Shown here: in pieces, positions 37,386 through 45,771 of the stretch
How positions within the stretch are numbered: the stretch's first letter is position 1
Layout of the letters: every line of letters begins with the position of its first letter
Origin: Hyphomicrobiaceae bacterium
Lineage (GTDB): Bacteria; Pseudomonadota; Alphaproteobacteria; Rhizobiales; Aestuariivirgaceae
DNA length: 64,000 nucleotides
NCBI GenBank assembly: GCA_900298995.1
Contig: OMIC01000037.1
Location: forward strand, 1-64,000
Direction of reading: 5' to 3'
Translations under genes and position numbers: made by a program
Notes under the pieces: model-generated
What the model saw: the letters and a program-made list of their open reading frames with translations, nothing else
Told to the model about the DNA's origin: nothing
Database searches by the model: none

Positions 37386-38732
37386 GTGCAACCTCGCCAC
37401 ATCGCCGTCGTCGGATCAGGCATAGCCGGCCTGTCGGCCGCCTGGCTGCTCTCGAAGCGGCACCGGGTCACCCTGATCGAGTCCGACACCCGCCCCGGCG
37501 GCCACTCCAATACGGTCGACTGCGAGGTCGATGGATCGGAGGTTGCCGTCGACACCGGCTTCATCGTCTACAATCCGCCGGCCTACCCCAATCTGACCGC
37601 GCTGTTCGAGAGGCTCGAGGTGCCCACGGCAGCCTCCAACATGAGCTTTTCGGTATCGATGGGCGATGGCGCCTATGAATATGCCGGATCATCGCCCGTT
37701 CAGCTCATCGGCCAGGCCGGCAATCTGCTCAACTGGGGGCACTGGCGTCTCATCCGCGACATTCCACGCTTTTTCCGCTCCACCATGGAAAAGCTGCCGA
37801 CCCTGCCGGAAGACGTCACCATCGCCGAATTCCTGCAACAGGAAGGCTACTGCAGCTACTTCATGGACCGCCACCTTCTGCCCATGGCAGGCGCCATCTG
37901 GTCGGCGGCTCCGGGCGACATGCGGCACTATCCGGCACGGGCCTTTCTGAAGTTTTTCGACAACCACGGCCTCCTGAAGGTCCGCAACCGGCCCCTGTGG
38001 AGGACGGTGCGCGGAGGGGCGCGCGAATACGTCGCCCGTGTCATGCGGGACGGCCTGTTCGAGACACGGCTGCGCACGCCGATTGCAGCCATCCGCCGGA
38101 CACCGGGCGGGGTCACGCTGCGCGCTGTGAACGGTGACGAACAGCGCTATGACGACGTGGTTCTGGCCACCCATGCCGACCAGTCGCTTGCCATGCTCAC
38201 AGATGCATCGGCGGAAGAACGGCGGCTTCTTTCACGCTTCCGCTATTCGCAAAACCGCGCGATCCTGCATCGTGATGAGCAACTCATGCCACGCCGACGG
38301 CGGCTGTGGTCAAGCTGGAACTATCTCTCCGAGCTTCCGCCGCATCAGTCCGGCAGCAGCGCCGTGACCTACTGGATGAACCGCCTGCAGCCCCTTCCCG
38401 TGACGGCGCCGCTGTTCGTGAGCCTCAACCCATTGCGGGAACCGGACATCGCCAAGGTGCTGGCCGAGTTCGACTATACCCACCCGATCTTCGATCCTGG
38501 CGCCATGTCCGCCCAGAAGGAACTCTGGAAGATCCAGGGCACCCGCAACACATGGTTCTGTGGCGCCTATTTCGGTGCGGGCTTCCATGAAGACGGCATT
38601 CAGTCCGGCCTCGCGGTGGCCGAGCAGGTGGGCGGCGTGCGGCGGCCATGGACCGTGGCCAATGAATCCGGCCGCATTCATCTGGCCCCCCGGCGGCCCG
38701 AGACGCCGCAGGTCCAGGAACCCGCCGGGTAG
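37386..38732 (+). CDS. FAD/NAD(P)-dependent amine-oxidase-like oxidoreductase
   Basis: A 448-residue flavoprotein with the N-terminal motif VVGSGIAGLSAAWLL (8-22, GxGxxG at 10-15), an ESDTRPGGHSNTVD segment and TGFIVYNPPAYPNLTALFE. The FAD-closing segment FCGAYFGAGFHEDGIQSGLAVAEQ sits near the C-terminus. The start is GTG with AGGAAA about ten bases upstream. It heads an RpoE-type operon with DUF1365 and a CFA-like methyltransferase. In Rhodobacter and relatives this set has been tied to synthesis of unusual methylated or furan fatty acids, with the flavoprotein acting as desaturase. That role is inferred here. Confidence 0.88.
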   Translation: MQPRHIAVVGSGIAGLSAAWLLSKRHRVTLIESDTRPGGHSNTVDCEVDGSEVAVDTGFIVYNPPAYPNLTALFERLEVPTAASNMSFSVSMGDGAYEYAGSSPVQLIGQAGNLLNWGHWRLIRDIPRFFRSTMEKLPTLPEDVTIAEFLQQEGYCSYFMDRHLLPMAGAIWSAAPGDMRHYPARAFLKFFDNHGLLKVRNRPLWRTVRGGAREYVARVMRDGLFETRLRTPIAAIRRTPGGVTLRAVNGDEQRYDDVVLATHADQSLAMLTDASAEERRLLSRFRYSQNRAILHRDEQLMPRRRRLWSSWNYLSELPPHQSGSSAVTYWMNRLQPLPVTAPLFVSLNPLREPDIAKVLAEFDYTHPIFDPGAMSAQKELWKIQGTRNTWFCGAYFGAGFHEDGIQSGLAVAEQVGGVRRPWTVANESGRIHLAPRRPETPQVQEPAG

Positions 38733-38733
38733 C

Positions 38734-39507
38734 ATGCCCGAGACCTGCCTCTATCATGGCGAAGTGGTCCACCGGCGGCTGAACCCGGTGCGCCATGAAC
38801 TGCGCTACCGGGTGTTCAACATCTTTGTCGACGTCGACCAGCTCGACGTCACCGACAGAAGTCTGCGCCTGTTCAGCTACAACCGGTTCAATCTGTTCTC
38901 GGTGATGGATCGCAACCATGGTCCGGGTGATGGCACTCCGGTGCGCGAGCATGTCTGGAGCCTGGTGCGCAAGTCCGAGGCCGGCGCAGAGGTCAGCCGC
39001 ATCTTCATGTTCTGCTATCCGAGCGTTCTGGGTTACGTCTTCAACCCGCTCACCGTCTATTACGGCTATGATGCCGGGGACCGCCTGCGCGTCATGATCT
39101 ATGAGGTGAACAACACGTTCGGCGGGCGGCATTCCTATGTCATTCCGGTCGGCGAGAGCCTGACCCAGACGGCAGCCAAGCATTTCTTCGTTTCCCCCTT
39201 CAACGCGGTGGAGGGGCACTACGACTTCCGCTTCACGGCTCCCGGCGCAAAGATGGCGCTGGGCGTTGCGCTTTCAGCGCAGGGACAGCCCGTGCTCAAC
39301 GCCTATGTCAGCGGCACGCGCCGTCCGCTCGACGACAAGACCCTGCTGCGCGCCTTCCTGGCCGTGCCGTTCCTCACGCTGAAGGTGATCGGCGCCATCC
39401 ACTTGCAAGCCGTGCAACTTTTGTGGAAAGGTTTGCGCCTGAAGCCGCGCCCACCGGGACCCAATCACACGGTTGATGTCCTGCCCAAGGTCAGATCCGA
39501 GCCATGA
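38734..39507 (+). CDS. DUF1365 family protein
   Basis: A 257-residue protein of the DUF1365 family, recognised from CLYHGEVVHRRLNPVRHELRYRVFNIFVDVDQL, RIFMFCYPSVLGYVFNPLTVYYGYD and the NTFGGRHSYVIPV segment. Family members almost always sit between an FAD oxidoreductase and a cyclopropane-fatty-acid-synthase-like gene, as here. No activity is established; a lipid-modifying role is inferred from this strong context. It starts one base after the FAD gene and overlaps the next gene by four bases. Confidence 0.9.
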   Translation: MPETCLYHGEVVHRRLNPVRHELRYRVFNIFVDVDQLDVTDRSLRLFSYNRFNLFSVMDRNHGPGDGTPVREHVWSLVRKSEAGAEVSRIFMFCYPSVLGYVFNPLTVYYGYDAGDRLRVMIYEVNNTFGGRHSYVIPVGESLTQTAAKHFFVSPFNAVEGHYDFRFTAPGAKMALGVALSAQGQPVLNAYVSGTRRPLDDKTLLRAFLAVPFLTLKVIGAIHLQAVQLLWKGLRLKPRPPGPNHTVDVLPKVRSEP

Positions 39508-40700
39508 CAACCGAAACACTCGATGCCCGCGACGGATTTCTTGGACGCCTCATCGGACTGATCGGACGCAAGCTGATGCCCCGGGATCTGACCGGCGGCC
39601 TGACCCTCACACTGCCCTCGGGACGGACGCACCGCATCGGCTATGCCCGCCCGGGGGTGTCCTGCGACCTGCAGCTGCACAACTATCGTCCGGTATGGTC
39701 GGCCATGCGGCGCGGCGCCATCGGCTTTGCCGAGAGCGTCATGGCGGGCGACGTTGACAGCAGCGATCTGACCGCCGTGCTCCGCTTCTACCTGCAGAAC
39801 CGGCCCGCCCTCAACGCGGCAGCGCGGCCCGTGTTCTCGAAGAGCCCCGCCGACCGCCTTTTCCATCTTCTCCGGCCCAACACCCGGACGGGTGCACGCC
39901 GCAACATCAGTGCGCACTATGATCTGGGCAATGAGTTCTATGCGCTGTGGCTCGACCGGACGATGAGCTACTCATCGGCCTGTTTCAGCTCCGGCGCACA
40001 GACGCTGGACGCGGCACAGGGCGCGAAATACGATCTCGTGCTGGGGGCGCTGGACCTCGCCCGGCCCTCCGACATCCTGGAGATCGGCTGCGGCTGGGGC
40101 GGTTTTCTGGAGACGGCCGCCCGGCACGGCCACCGCGTGACTGGCCTGACGATATCGCAGGAGCAGCTCGACTATGCCCGCAAGCGGCTGGGCGGGCAGG
40201 CAGAGGTCCGGTTTCAGGACTACCGCGACACGCGGGAGAGCTTCGATGCCATTGCCTCGATCGAGATGATCGAGGCTGTGGGCGAGGCCAACTGGCCGAC
40301 CTATTTCCAGGCCCTGCATGACCGGCTCAGGCCGGGGGGCGCGGCTGCGGTTCAGGCCATAACCATCGACGAGCGCCTCTATGACGGCTACCGCCGCAAG
40401 GCAGACTTCATCCAGCGCTACATCTTTCCGGGCGGCATGCTCCCGACCAGGCAGATCCTCGGCGAGCAGGCTGCCCGCGCCGGGCTGACCTTCGAGACGG
40501 TGAAATGCTTCGGTCAGGATTATGCCCGCACCCTGGCCATGTGGCGGGAACGGTTCGAGGACGCCTGGGGCGCCATCGCGCGTCTTGGGTTTGACGAACG
40601 CTTTCGCCGGCGCTGGAATTATTACCTGTGCTACTGCGAGGCCGGGTTCACCGAAGGCTCCATCGACGTCGGCGTCTATCGATTCCGCCGGCCGGAGTGA
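39504..40700 (+). CDS. Cyclopropane-fatty-acid-synthase-like SAM methyltransferase
   Basis: A 398-residue SAM-dependent lipid methyltransferase of the CFA synthase family. The N-terminal lipid-binding part is followed by NISAHYDLGNEFYALWLDRTMSYSSA, and the SAM motif DILEIGCGWGGFLE lies at about 190-203. SIEMIEAVGEANW and RYIFPGGMLPT follow in the expected order. It adds a one-carbon unit from SAM to an unsaturated acyl chain of a phospholipid. In this operon it may make the methylated precursor of protective furan or cyclopropane lipids under singlet-oxygen stress; which one cannot be told from sequence. Confidence 0.92.
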   Translation: MTTETLDARDGFLGRLIGLIGRKLMPRDLTGGLTLTLPSGRTHRIGYARPGVSCDLQLHNYRPVWSAMRRGAIGFAESVMAGDVDSSDLTAVLRFYLQNRPALNAAARPVFSKSPADRLFHLLRPNTRTGARRNISAHYDLGNEFYALWLDRTMSYSSACFSSGAQTLDAAQGAKYDLVLGALDLARPSDILEIGCGWGGFLETAARHGHRVTGLTISQEQLDYARKRLGGQAEVRFQDYRDTRESFDAIASIEMIEAVGEANWPTYFQALHDRLRPGGAAAVQAITIDERLYDGYRRKADFIQRYIFPGGMLPTRQILGEQAARAGLTFETVKCFGQDYARTLAMWRERFEDAWGAIARLGFDERFRRRWNYYLCYCEAGFTEGSIDVGVYRFRRPE

Positions 40701-40731
40701 TCGGCTGGACGGGCCCCGCCGTACCGGGGTC

Positions 40732-41190
40732 ATGCTCAAGCGCAATGACACTGCCCGATTTGACCTTCTTGCCTATCTCGAGGGCCTGACGACGGCCGAG
40801 GGCGTCTTCGAGGACCGCAAGGGCCGGGCCAGACGCCGGTTCACCGTGGAACTCAACGGACGCAGCGAAGCGGGGGCTTTGGTTGTCGACGAGAACTTCG
40901 TCTTCGATGACGGCGAGCGCCAGTATCGCTGCTGGACGCTGATGCGCCGCACCGACAACAGTTTCTCCGGCACCTGCGCCGACTCGGTCGGAGAGGCCCG
41001 GGGCCGTCTTGCCGATGGCGTTGCCTATCTCGAGTCCACGCTGCGCCTCAAGGTGGGTTCGCGGCAGATCGCCATGGATTTCGACGACGCCTTCTATGAG
41101 GCTGGGCCGGGGCTTGTTCTCAATCGCTCATACGTGAGCAAATGGGGCATTGGCCTCGGACGGGTTCTGATCCTCTTCCGGAAGGCCTAG
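40732..41190 (+). CDS. DUF3833-like protein
   Basis: A 152-residue protein with LEGLTTAEGVFEDRKGRARRRFTVELNG and FVFDDGERQYRCWTLMRRTDNSFSGTCADSVGEARG, the pattern of DUF3833, a family that travels with DUF1365/CFA-like clusters. It lacks the lipoprotein signal seen in some members, so either this branch is cytoplasmic or the true start lies elsewhere; no better in-frame start was found. It is 31 bases after the methyltransferase and is probably the last gene of the ECF-controlled operon. Function unknown. Confidence 0.78.
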   Translation: MLKRNDTARFDLLAYLEGLTTAEGVFEDRKGRARRRFTVELNGRSEAGALVVDENFVFDDGERQYRCWTLMRRTDNSFSGTCADSVGEARGRLADGVAYLESTLRLKVGSRQIAMDFDDAFYEAGPGLVLNRSYVSKWGIGLGRVLILFRKA

Positions 41191-43185
41191 TCAGCGCCCG
41201 CCAGACAGCATGTCGGAGATCATCGGCCGCAGCGTGAGCATCATGCTGTCGGCCAGCACGGCATGACCCTCCGCCGACGGGTGCAGGGCGCCCGCGGTCT
41301 CCGAGAACACCGCCGCCGAGGCTTCCTCGTCGATCCGACCCGCCCGGTCCTTGAGCTTCTGGTTCACCACCATATAGGCATCATTGAATGTTCTGACCCA
41401 GCGCTGGCGCATCGCATAGGGATAGTTCTGCGTCGCCGGATCATAAGGACGCCAGTTTCCAGGTTTTCCTGACAGGCTGCTCTGGCAGGTCTGTGTGTCG
41501 CGCTCGGCCGTGCCGAAGCAGGGCATCATGAGCTGCTCGGCCGGATCGGAGATGCGCCGCAGATTCTGGGCACAGAAACCATGACCATCGAACATGCGAT
41601 CGGCATAGACGCTCCCCGCGAAGCTCCAACCGTGATCACCAGCAAGATCCCGCATGCGCCGGTGGAGCGTCGCAAACTGCTCGCGCACAGCCGCAAGACG
41701 GCCGGCCCGCGCCGTCAGCCAGGATGAGAACATGTCGAGGGACTGATTGGCGGGATAGCGGTCTTCGTCTTCGCCGTCGCCAGGCGCTGCGGCACAGATC
41801 TCGCCGGCTTCATTGGTGACGAGATCGGGATAGGCCGAGAGGACGACGCGCGCGGGATCAAAGACACCATCATCGGAAGAGGCAAGCGGCAGGGCGGTTT
41901 CGAGTGCCGCGGCCAGCCTGGCATAGGCGCCGGGCAGGATGTCGCGCATCCGGCGCCTGAATTCATCCGCACTCACCGTGGCGCCGAAGAAGGAAGCCGC
42001 ATTGGAAGACGCACCCTCGCGCAGCGATGCCCAGGCCACGATATTCGAAAAGCCGATGTCATTGCCGCCCACCGTGAGAAAGAGAAAGTCCAGTGGCCGG
42101 CGGAACGCCGCATCAGGGCAGCGCGGAATGCCCTTCCTCGTTTCGGGCCTGTTGCGGCAGAGATCCTTGACCAGCCGGAACAGTTGGCCGTCGTCCCTGT
42201 CGCCGGCGATGAAGGCGGGAACCTGGCCGCTCCCGCGCTCGGCCACCGGCTGGCGTTCGACATAGGTCTGAGGTCCAAGGATCCCGGCCTCGATGCCTGC
42301 TCCCGAACAGGAGTAATCCAGAAACGTGACCGAGATCTGCGGGTTCTCCACTGCGAGCTGCAGCGCGGCCCGCAATTGCTGCCCGTAGAGGGAGCGGTGG
42401 CAGAGCTCATCTGTCCAGACCGCATCGCCACCAGCATCATTCTCACGCCGCTCGGGATAAAAATTGCGGAAACGCCGCTGATCGTCAAAGGCCGCGGGAA
42501 CATTGGGATTTCCTTCGCCCGATGCGAAACTGTCGCCCAGACCGGCAATCAGCAGATCACGGACCTGAGCCGTCACAAGAATGGGCGCCTCACCCACGAC
42601 ATTGACCGAGAGTTCGGCGCCACCGGGATAGGGCAGCGCGATGTCAGGGCCCGAGACCCGTTCCGCACAGGCGGCTTCCGCGACCAGCAAACCATCGATG
42701 CGCCATTCGCAGACCGCGTCTTTCGGCAGGGCGGCGCCAGCGCCCGAGAGCCACATCTCGATGGCATGCGACTGCGGAACCAGATAGTCGTCAAGCGACT
42801 CGCAGGCCGTGTAGCGGCGCTTCGCGGGGTCGTAACACATGTGGTCATGGAGATCGGCTGCCCAGCCTCGCCAGTCGAAGTTTTCGCGCAGGATGCTCGA
42901 GAAGGCGATGAATCGGTCGTTCAACACATGCTCGGAACCCAGAACCGAGGTGCGGGCAAGGAGCGTCGTGCGGTCTTCGGCGGACAGTCCCTGCTGATCG
43001 GCGAAGAGCTGGTACTGACGCCAGGCATTCTCATGCAGCTTGAAGGAGCGGGGATCGGCAAACAGCCGGAAGCGGTTGGCGACCTGCCATTCGATCCTGA
43101 CGCCGCTGGCCGTGAGGGTTTGCGCTGCGGCATCATTCACCAGCAGCGTCAGCAGGGCCAGGAGGAAGAGGAGGGGTCTCGCCAT
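41191..43185 (-). CDS. Large secreted SGNH/GDSL-type hydrolase
   Basis: A 664-residue exported protein with a signal peptide (about 1-21, ending DAAA). An N-terminal domain (about 25-205) with several Cys residues is unfamiliar to me. The SGNH domain starts at IAGLGDSFASGEGNP, with block-I Ser219. The oxyanion-hole block GGND is at 373-376. The block-V catalytic His is likely His635 in ALHPSAEGH. Substrates of such enzymes include lipids, acylated sugars and esters. It ends exactly beside the convergent DUF3833 gene. Its own regulation is unclear. Confidence 0.85.
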   Translation of the reverse strand: MARPLLFLLALLTLLVNDAAAQTLTASGVRIEWQVANRFRLFADPRSFKLHENAWRQYQLFADQQGLSAEDRTTLLARTSVLGSEHVLNDRFIAFSSILRENFDWRGWAADLHDHMCYDPAKRRYTACESLDDYLVPQSHAIEMWLSGAGAALPKDAVCEWRIDGLLVAEAACAERVSGPDIALPYPGGAELSVNVVGEAPILVTAQVRDLLIAGLGDSFASGEGNPNVPAAFDDQRRFRNFYPERRENDAGGDAVWTDELCHRSLYGQQLRAALQLAVENPQISVTFLDYSCSGAGIEAGILGPQTYVERQPVAERGSGQVPAFIAGDRDDGQLFRLVKDLCRNRPETRKGIPRCPDAAFRRPLDFLFLTVGGNDIGFSNIVAWASLREGASSNAASFFGATVSADEFRRRMRDILPGAYARLAAALETALPLASSDDGVFDPARVVLSAYPDLVTNEAGEICAAAPGDGEDEDRYPANQSLDMFSSWLTARAGRLAAVREQFATLHRRMRDLAGDHGWSFAGSVYADRMFDGHGFCAQNLRRISDPAEQLMMPCFGTAERDTQTCQSSLSGKPGNWRPYDPATQNYPYAMRQRWVRTFNDAYMVVNQKLKDRAGRIDEEASAAVFSETAGALHPSAEGHAVLADSMMLTLRPMISDMLSGGR

Positions 43186-43229
43186 GGGGCGGACTTATAG
43201 GCCAAATCCGGGCCAAGTTTGGGCAGTCG

Positions 43230-44015
43230 TCACGGGATTTCCGGGATGGGCCTGGCAATGATGACGCGGATCCCCGCCTCGGTGAGCATCCGGTGATTGA
43301 CCTCGCTGATCCCCTCATCGGTGATCAGGGTTCCGATCCTCGTCAGCGGCATGATGGGGTTGCGGGCGCGCAGGCCGAACTTGCGGCTGTCGGCCAGAAC
43401 GATTACCTCATCGGCGCGTTGCAGGAGCTGTGCGGTTTCCCGCGCCACCAGCGGGTGCGATTCATGCATGCCATTGGCCGTGATGGCCTGCGCACCCATG
43501 AAGAACTTGGAAGCGTAGAATTCGGGCTGGCTCGCCTGTGGAGCGAAGACGATTCCAGGTTCGCGGTAGAGTTCACCACCGGCAAGGGTGAGGTGACAGG
43601 TGCCGTTCTGCCAGAGTGTTGCCGCGAGCGGCATGGAATTGGTGTAGATGCGCACATTGCGATCAGCCAGCAGCAACGCGAACAGATAACACGTCGATCC
43701 GCCGTGAATGATGAGCGCATCGCCATCATGGACGAGGCCAGCGGCTTCCTGGGCGATGGCTTTCTTGGCGGCCACCCCCAGCATCTGGTTTTCGGTGAAG
43801 GGACGGGCGGTGACGGGGTCGAAGGGGCTAGGCTGTTCGGCCACGGCAATGCCGCCGAAAACCTTGCGCACCGAGCCGGCCGCATGAAGCTTTGCGATGT
43901 CGCGCCGGATGGTGGCCGGTGAGGCATCGACCACCGATTGCAGATCACGCACGGAGGCAAAGGGACGATCCTTGAGCACATCGAGCATCAGCTTGTGCCG
44001 CTCAGACTCGATCAT
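43230..44015 (-). CDS. rhaR: DeoR-family repressor of the rhamnose cluster
   Basis: A 261-residue DeoR-type regulator. The N-terminal winged helix (about 4-55) contains FASVRDLQSVVDASPATIRRDIAKL and VRKVFGGIAV. The effector domain has HGGSTCYLFALLL (about 104-116), YTNSMPLAATL, LAGGELYRE and VARETAQLLQRADEVIVLADSRKFG. It is divergent from the rhamnose transport and catabolic genes, matching RhaR of Rhizobium, a negative regulator that responds to a rhamnose intermediate. Operator candidates in the shared upstream region are listed separately. Confidence 0.88.
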   Translation of the reverse strand: MIESERHKLMLDVLKDRPFASVRDLQSVVDASPATIRRDIAKLHAAGSVRKVFGGIAVAEQPSPFDPVTARPFTENQMLGVAAKKAIAQEAAGLVHDGDALIIHGGSTCYLFALLLADRNVRIYTNSMPLAATLWQNGTCHLTLAGGELYREPGIVFAPQASQPEFYASKFFMGAQAITANGMHESHPLVARETAQLLQRADEVIVLADSRKFGLRARNPIMPLTRIGTLITDEGISEVNHRMLTEAGIRVIIARPIPEIP

Positions 44016-44030
44016 GGCTGCAAGATCCCA

Positions 44031-44052
44031 AAATGATTGAAATTAATCATTT
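44031..44052. repeat. Inverted repeat upstream of rhaR
   Basis: AAATGATT (44031-44038) and AATCATTT (44045-44052) form a perfect 8-bp inverted repeat with a six-base spacer, 16 bases upstream of the rhaR start. Symmetry and AT-rich composition suit a regulator-binding site in the rhaR leader or promoter. Confidence 0.55.
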
Positions 44053-44065
44053 GTGCACTGCAAAA

Positions 44066-44124
44066 ATCACGAATAACGCCCAAACTAACTCACTTGACGC
44101 TTTTTGATCACGAATGTTTATTAT
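44066..44124 (+). promoter_or_regulatory. Promoter and candidate operator of the rha operon
   Basis: TTGACG (44094-44099) and TATTAT (44119-44124, 19-base spacer; or an overlapping TTTATT with 17) resemble a housekeeping promoter. The nonamer ATCACGAAT occurs twice in direct orientation, at 44066-44074 and at 44107-44115, 41 bases (about four helical turns) apart. The second copy lies inside the promoter spacer, as expected for a repressor site. Confidence 0.6.
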
Positions 44125-44220
44125 TGCTCACAGAAAGGGCGAAGTAAACGGCCCTAAAAGACCTGCGGAGGGTCCAGGCCTGAGCCGCAGGCGTCAGCAG
44201 GGTGTATGGGAGCGCGCGCA

Positions 44221-45771
44221 ATGCAGGGCGAAAGGGCTGGTGACGCCACGGCAGAAGACCGTGCCGCCCTCCCCATTGAGTTGCGCGCCGTTTCGAAGTC
44301 CTGCGCCGGCATCAAGGTGGGGAACACCGTCAGCTTCGACATGCGCCCGGGCGAGGTGCATGCGCTGATGGGCGAGAATGGTGCAGGCAAGTCGACCCTG
44401 ATCAAGATCATGGCCGGTCTGCATCAGCCCGACGAGGGGCAGATCCTGATCAACGGTGAGCCGGTGCGGTTTTCCTCGCCGCGCGATGCCCACGCCGCAG
44501 GCATCGCCACCGTGCATCAGGAACTCCTGCTGTTTCCCGAACTGACGGTCGCCGAGAACATCTATCTGGGGCAAACGCCGAAGACCCCGCTGGGCGCCAT
44601 TGACTGGCCCGCGATGCGGCGTGGCGCGCGCGCCCTGCTCCAGTCGCTCGACAGCGGCGACCTCGACATCGACCAGAAGGTTACGACCCTCTCCGTCGGC
44701 AACAGGCAGCGCATCGAGATCGCCCGGGCACTGGCCCAGGATGCGCGCGTGCTGATCATGGATGAGCCGACCGCTGCCCTCGCAGAGCATGACGTGCAGC
44801 GGTTGATGAGTATCGTGCGCACGCTCTGCCAGCGCGGCGTAGCCATTGTCTATGTCAGCCACCGCATGCCTGAGATCTTTGCGCTTGCCGACCGCGTGAC
44901 CGTGCTGCGCGACGGCCAGCACGTGGCAACGCGGCCCGTCTGTGACGTTGACGAGCCGACCCTGGTATCCATGATGGTGGGCCGGTCCATCGACCGTCTC
45001 TACCCCGCCAAGCAGGGCCAGGATGGCGAGACGGTTCTCGAGCTTCGCAATGTCTCCCAGCGCTCCGTGGTGCGCGACATTTCCTTCAGCCTGCGGCGCG
45101 GCGAGATCCTGGGGCTTGCCGGACTCGTGGGCTCCGGCCGCACCGAGACAGCGCTCACCATCTTCGGAATCACCCCGGCGACCGCTGGCGATATCCTGAT
45201 CAATGGCCGGCCGGTGAAGATCGGTTCGCCGGAGGCGGCCCGCGATCTCGGCATTGCCTATGTCCCCGAAGACCGAGGCCATCAGGGCCTCATCCGCGCC
45301 CAGTCGATTGCCGAGAACATCGCACTCGCCAATCTCAAGCGCCTGACGCGTGGCGTGATCGTCGACATGACGCGGGTAATGGCTGAGGCGAAGCAGGCAA
45401 TCGCCCGGTTCGGCATTCGCGCCCGGGGTCCGGATCAACTCGTGCGGCAACTCTCGGGCGGCAATCAGCAGAAGGTCGTGCTCGGCAAGTGGCTTGCGAC
45501 CAACCCCAGGATCCTGATCATGGATGAGCCGACGCGCGGCATCGATGTCGGCGCAAAGGCTGAAATTCATCTGCTCATGCGCAAGCTGGCGGGCGAGGGC
45601 ATGGCGATCCTCATGATCTCCAGTGAATTGCCGGAAGTGCTCGGCATGAGTGACCGTGTGCTCGTCATGAATGGCGGACGGATCGTGGGCGAGTTCGACA
45701 AGGTCGAAGCCAGCGCCGAGGCCGTTGGAACCGTGATGACGCGCAGCTACAGCAAGGATGACGCGGCATGA
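44221..45771 (+). CDS. rhaT: Rhamnose ABC transporter ATPase (tandem domains)
   Basis: A 516-residue CUT2-type ATPase with two fused nucleotide-binding halves. The N-half has Walker A GENGAGKST and Walker B VLIMDEPTAAL, with signature LSVGNRQR. The C-half has a relaxed Walker A (GLVGSGRTE) and signature LSGGNQQK with LIMDEPTRGID, the usual asymmetry of this class. The start at 44221 is preferred because GGAG lies eight bases upstream; an ATG at 44206 is in frame but its AGGG is only three bases away. First gene of the plus-strand operon; the stop overlaps the permease start as ATGA. Confidence 0.92.
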   Translation: MQGERAGDATAEDRAALPIELRAVSKSCAGIKVGNTVSFDMRPGEVHALMGENGAGKSTLIKIMAGLHQPDEGQILINGEPVRFSSPRDAHAAGIATVHQELLLFPELTVAENIYLGQTPKTPLGAIDWPAMRRGARALLQSLDSGDLDIDQKVTTLSVGNRQRIEIARALAQDARVLIMDEPTAALAEHDVQRLMSIVRTLCQRGVAIVYVSHRMPEIFALADRVTVLRDGQHVATRPVCDVDEPTLVSMMVGRSIDRLYPAKQGQDGETVLELRNVSQRSVVRDISFSLRRGEILGLAGLVGSGRTETALTIFGITPATAGDILINGRPVKIGSPEAARDLGIAYVPEDRGHQGLIRAQSIAENIALANLKRLTRGVIVDMTRVMAEAKQAIARFGIRARGPDQLVRQLSGGNQQKVVLGKWLATNPRILIMDEPTRGIDVGAKAEIHLLMRKLAGEGMAILMISSELPEVLGMSDRVLVMNGGRIVGEFDKVEASAEAVGTVMTRSYSKDDAA

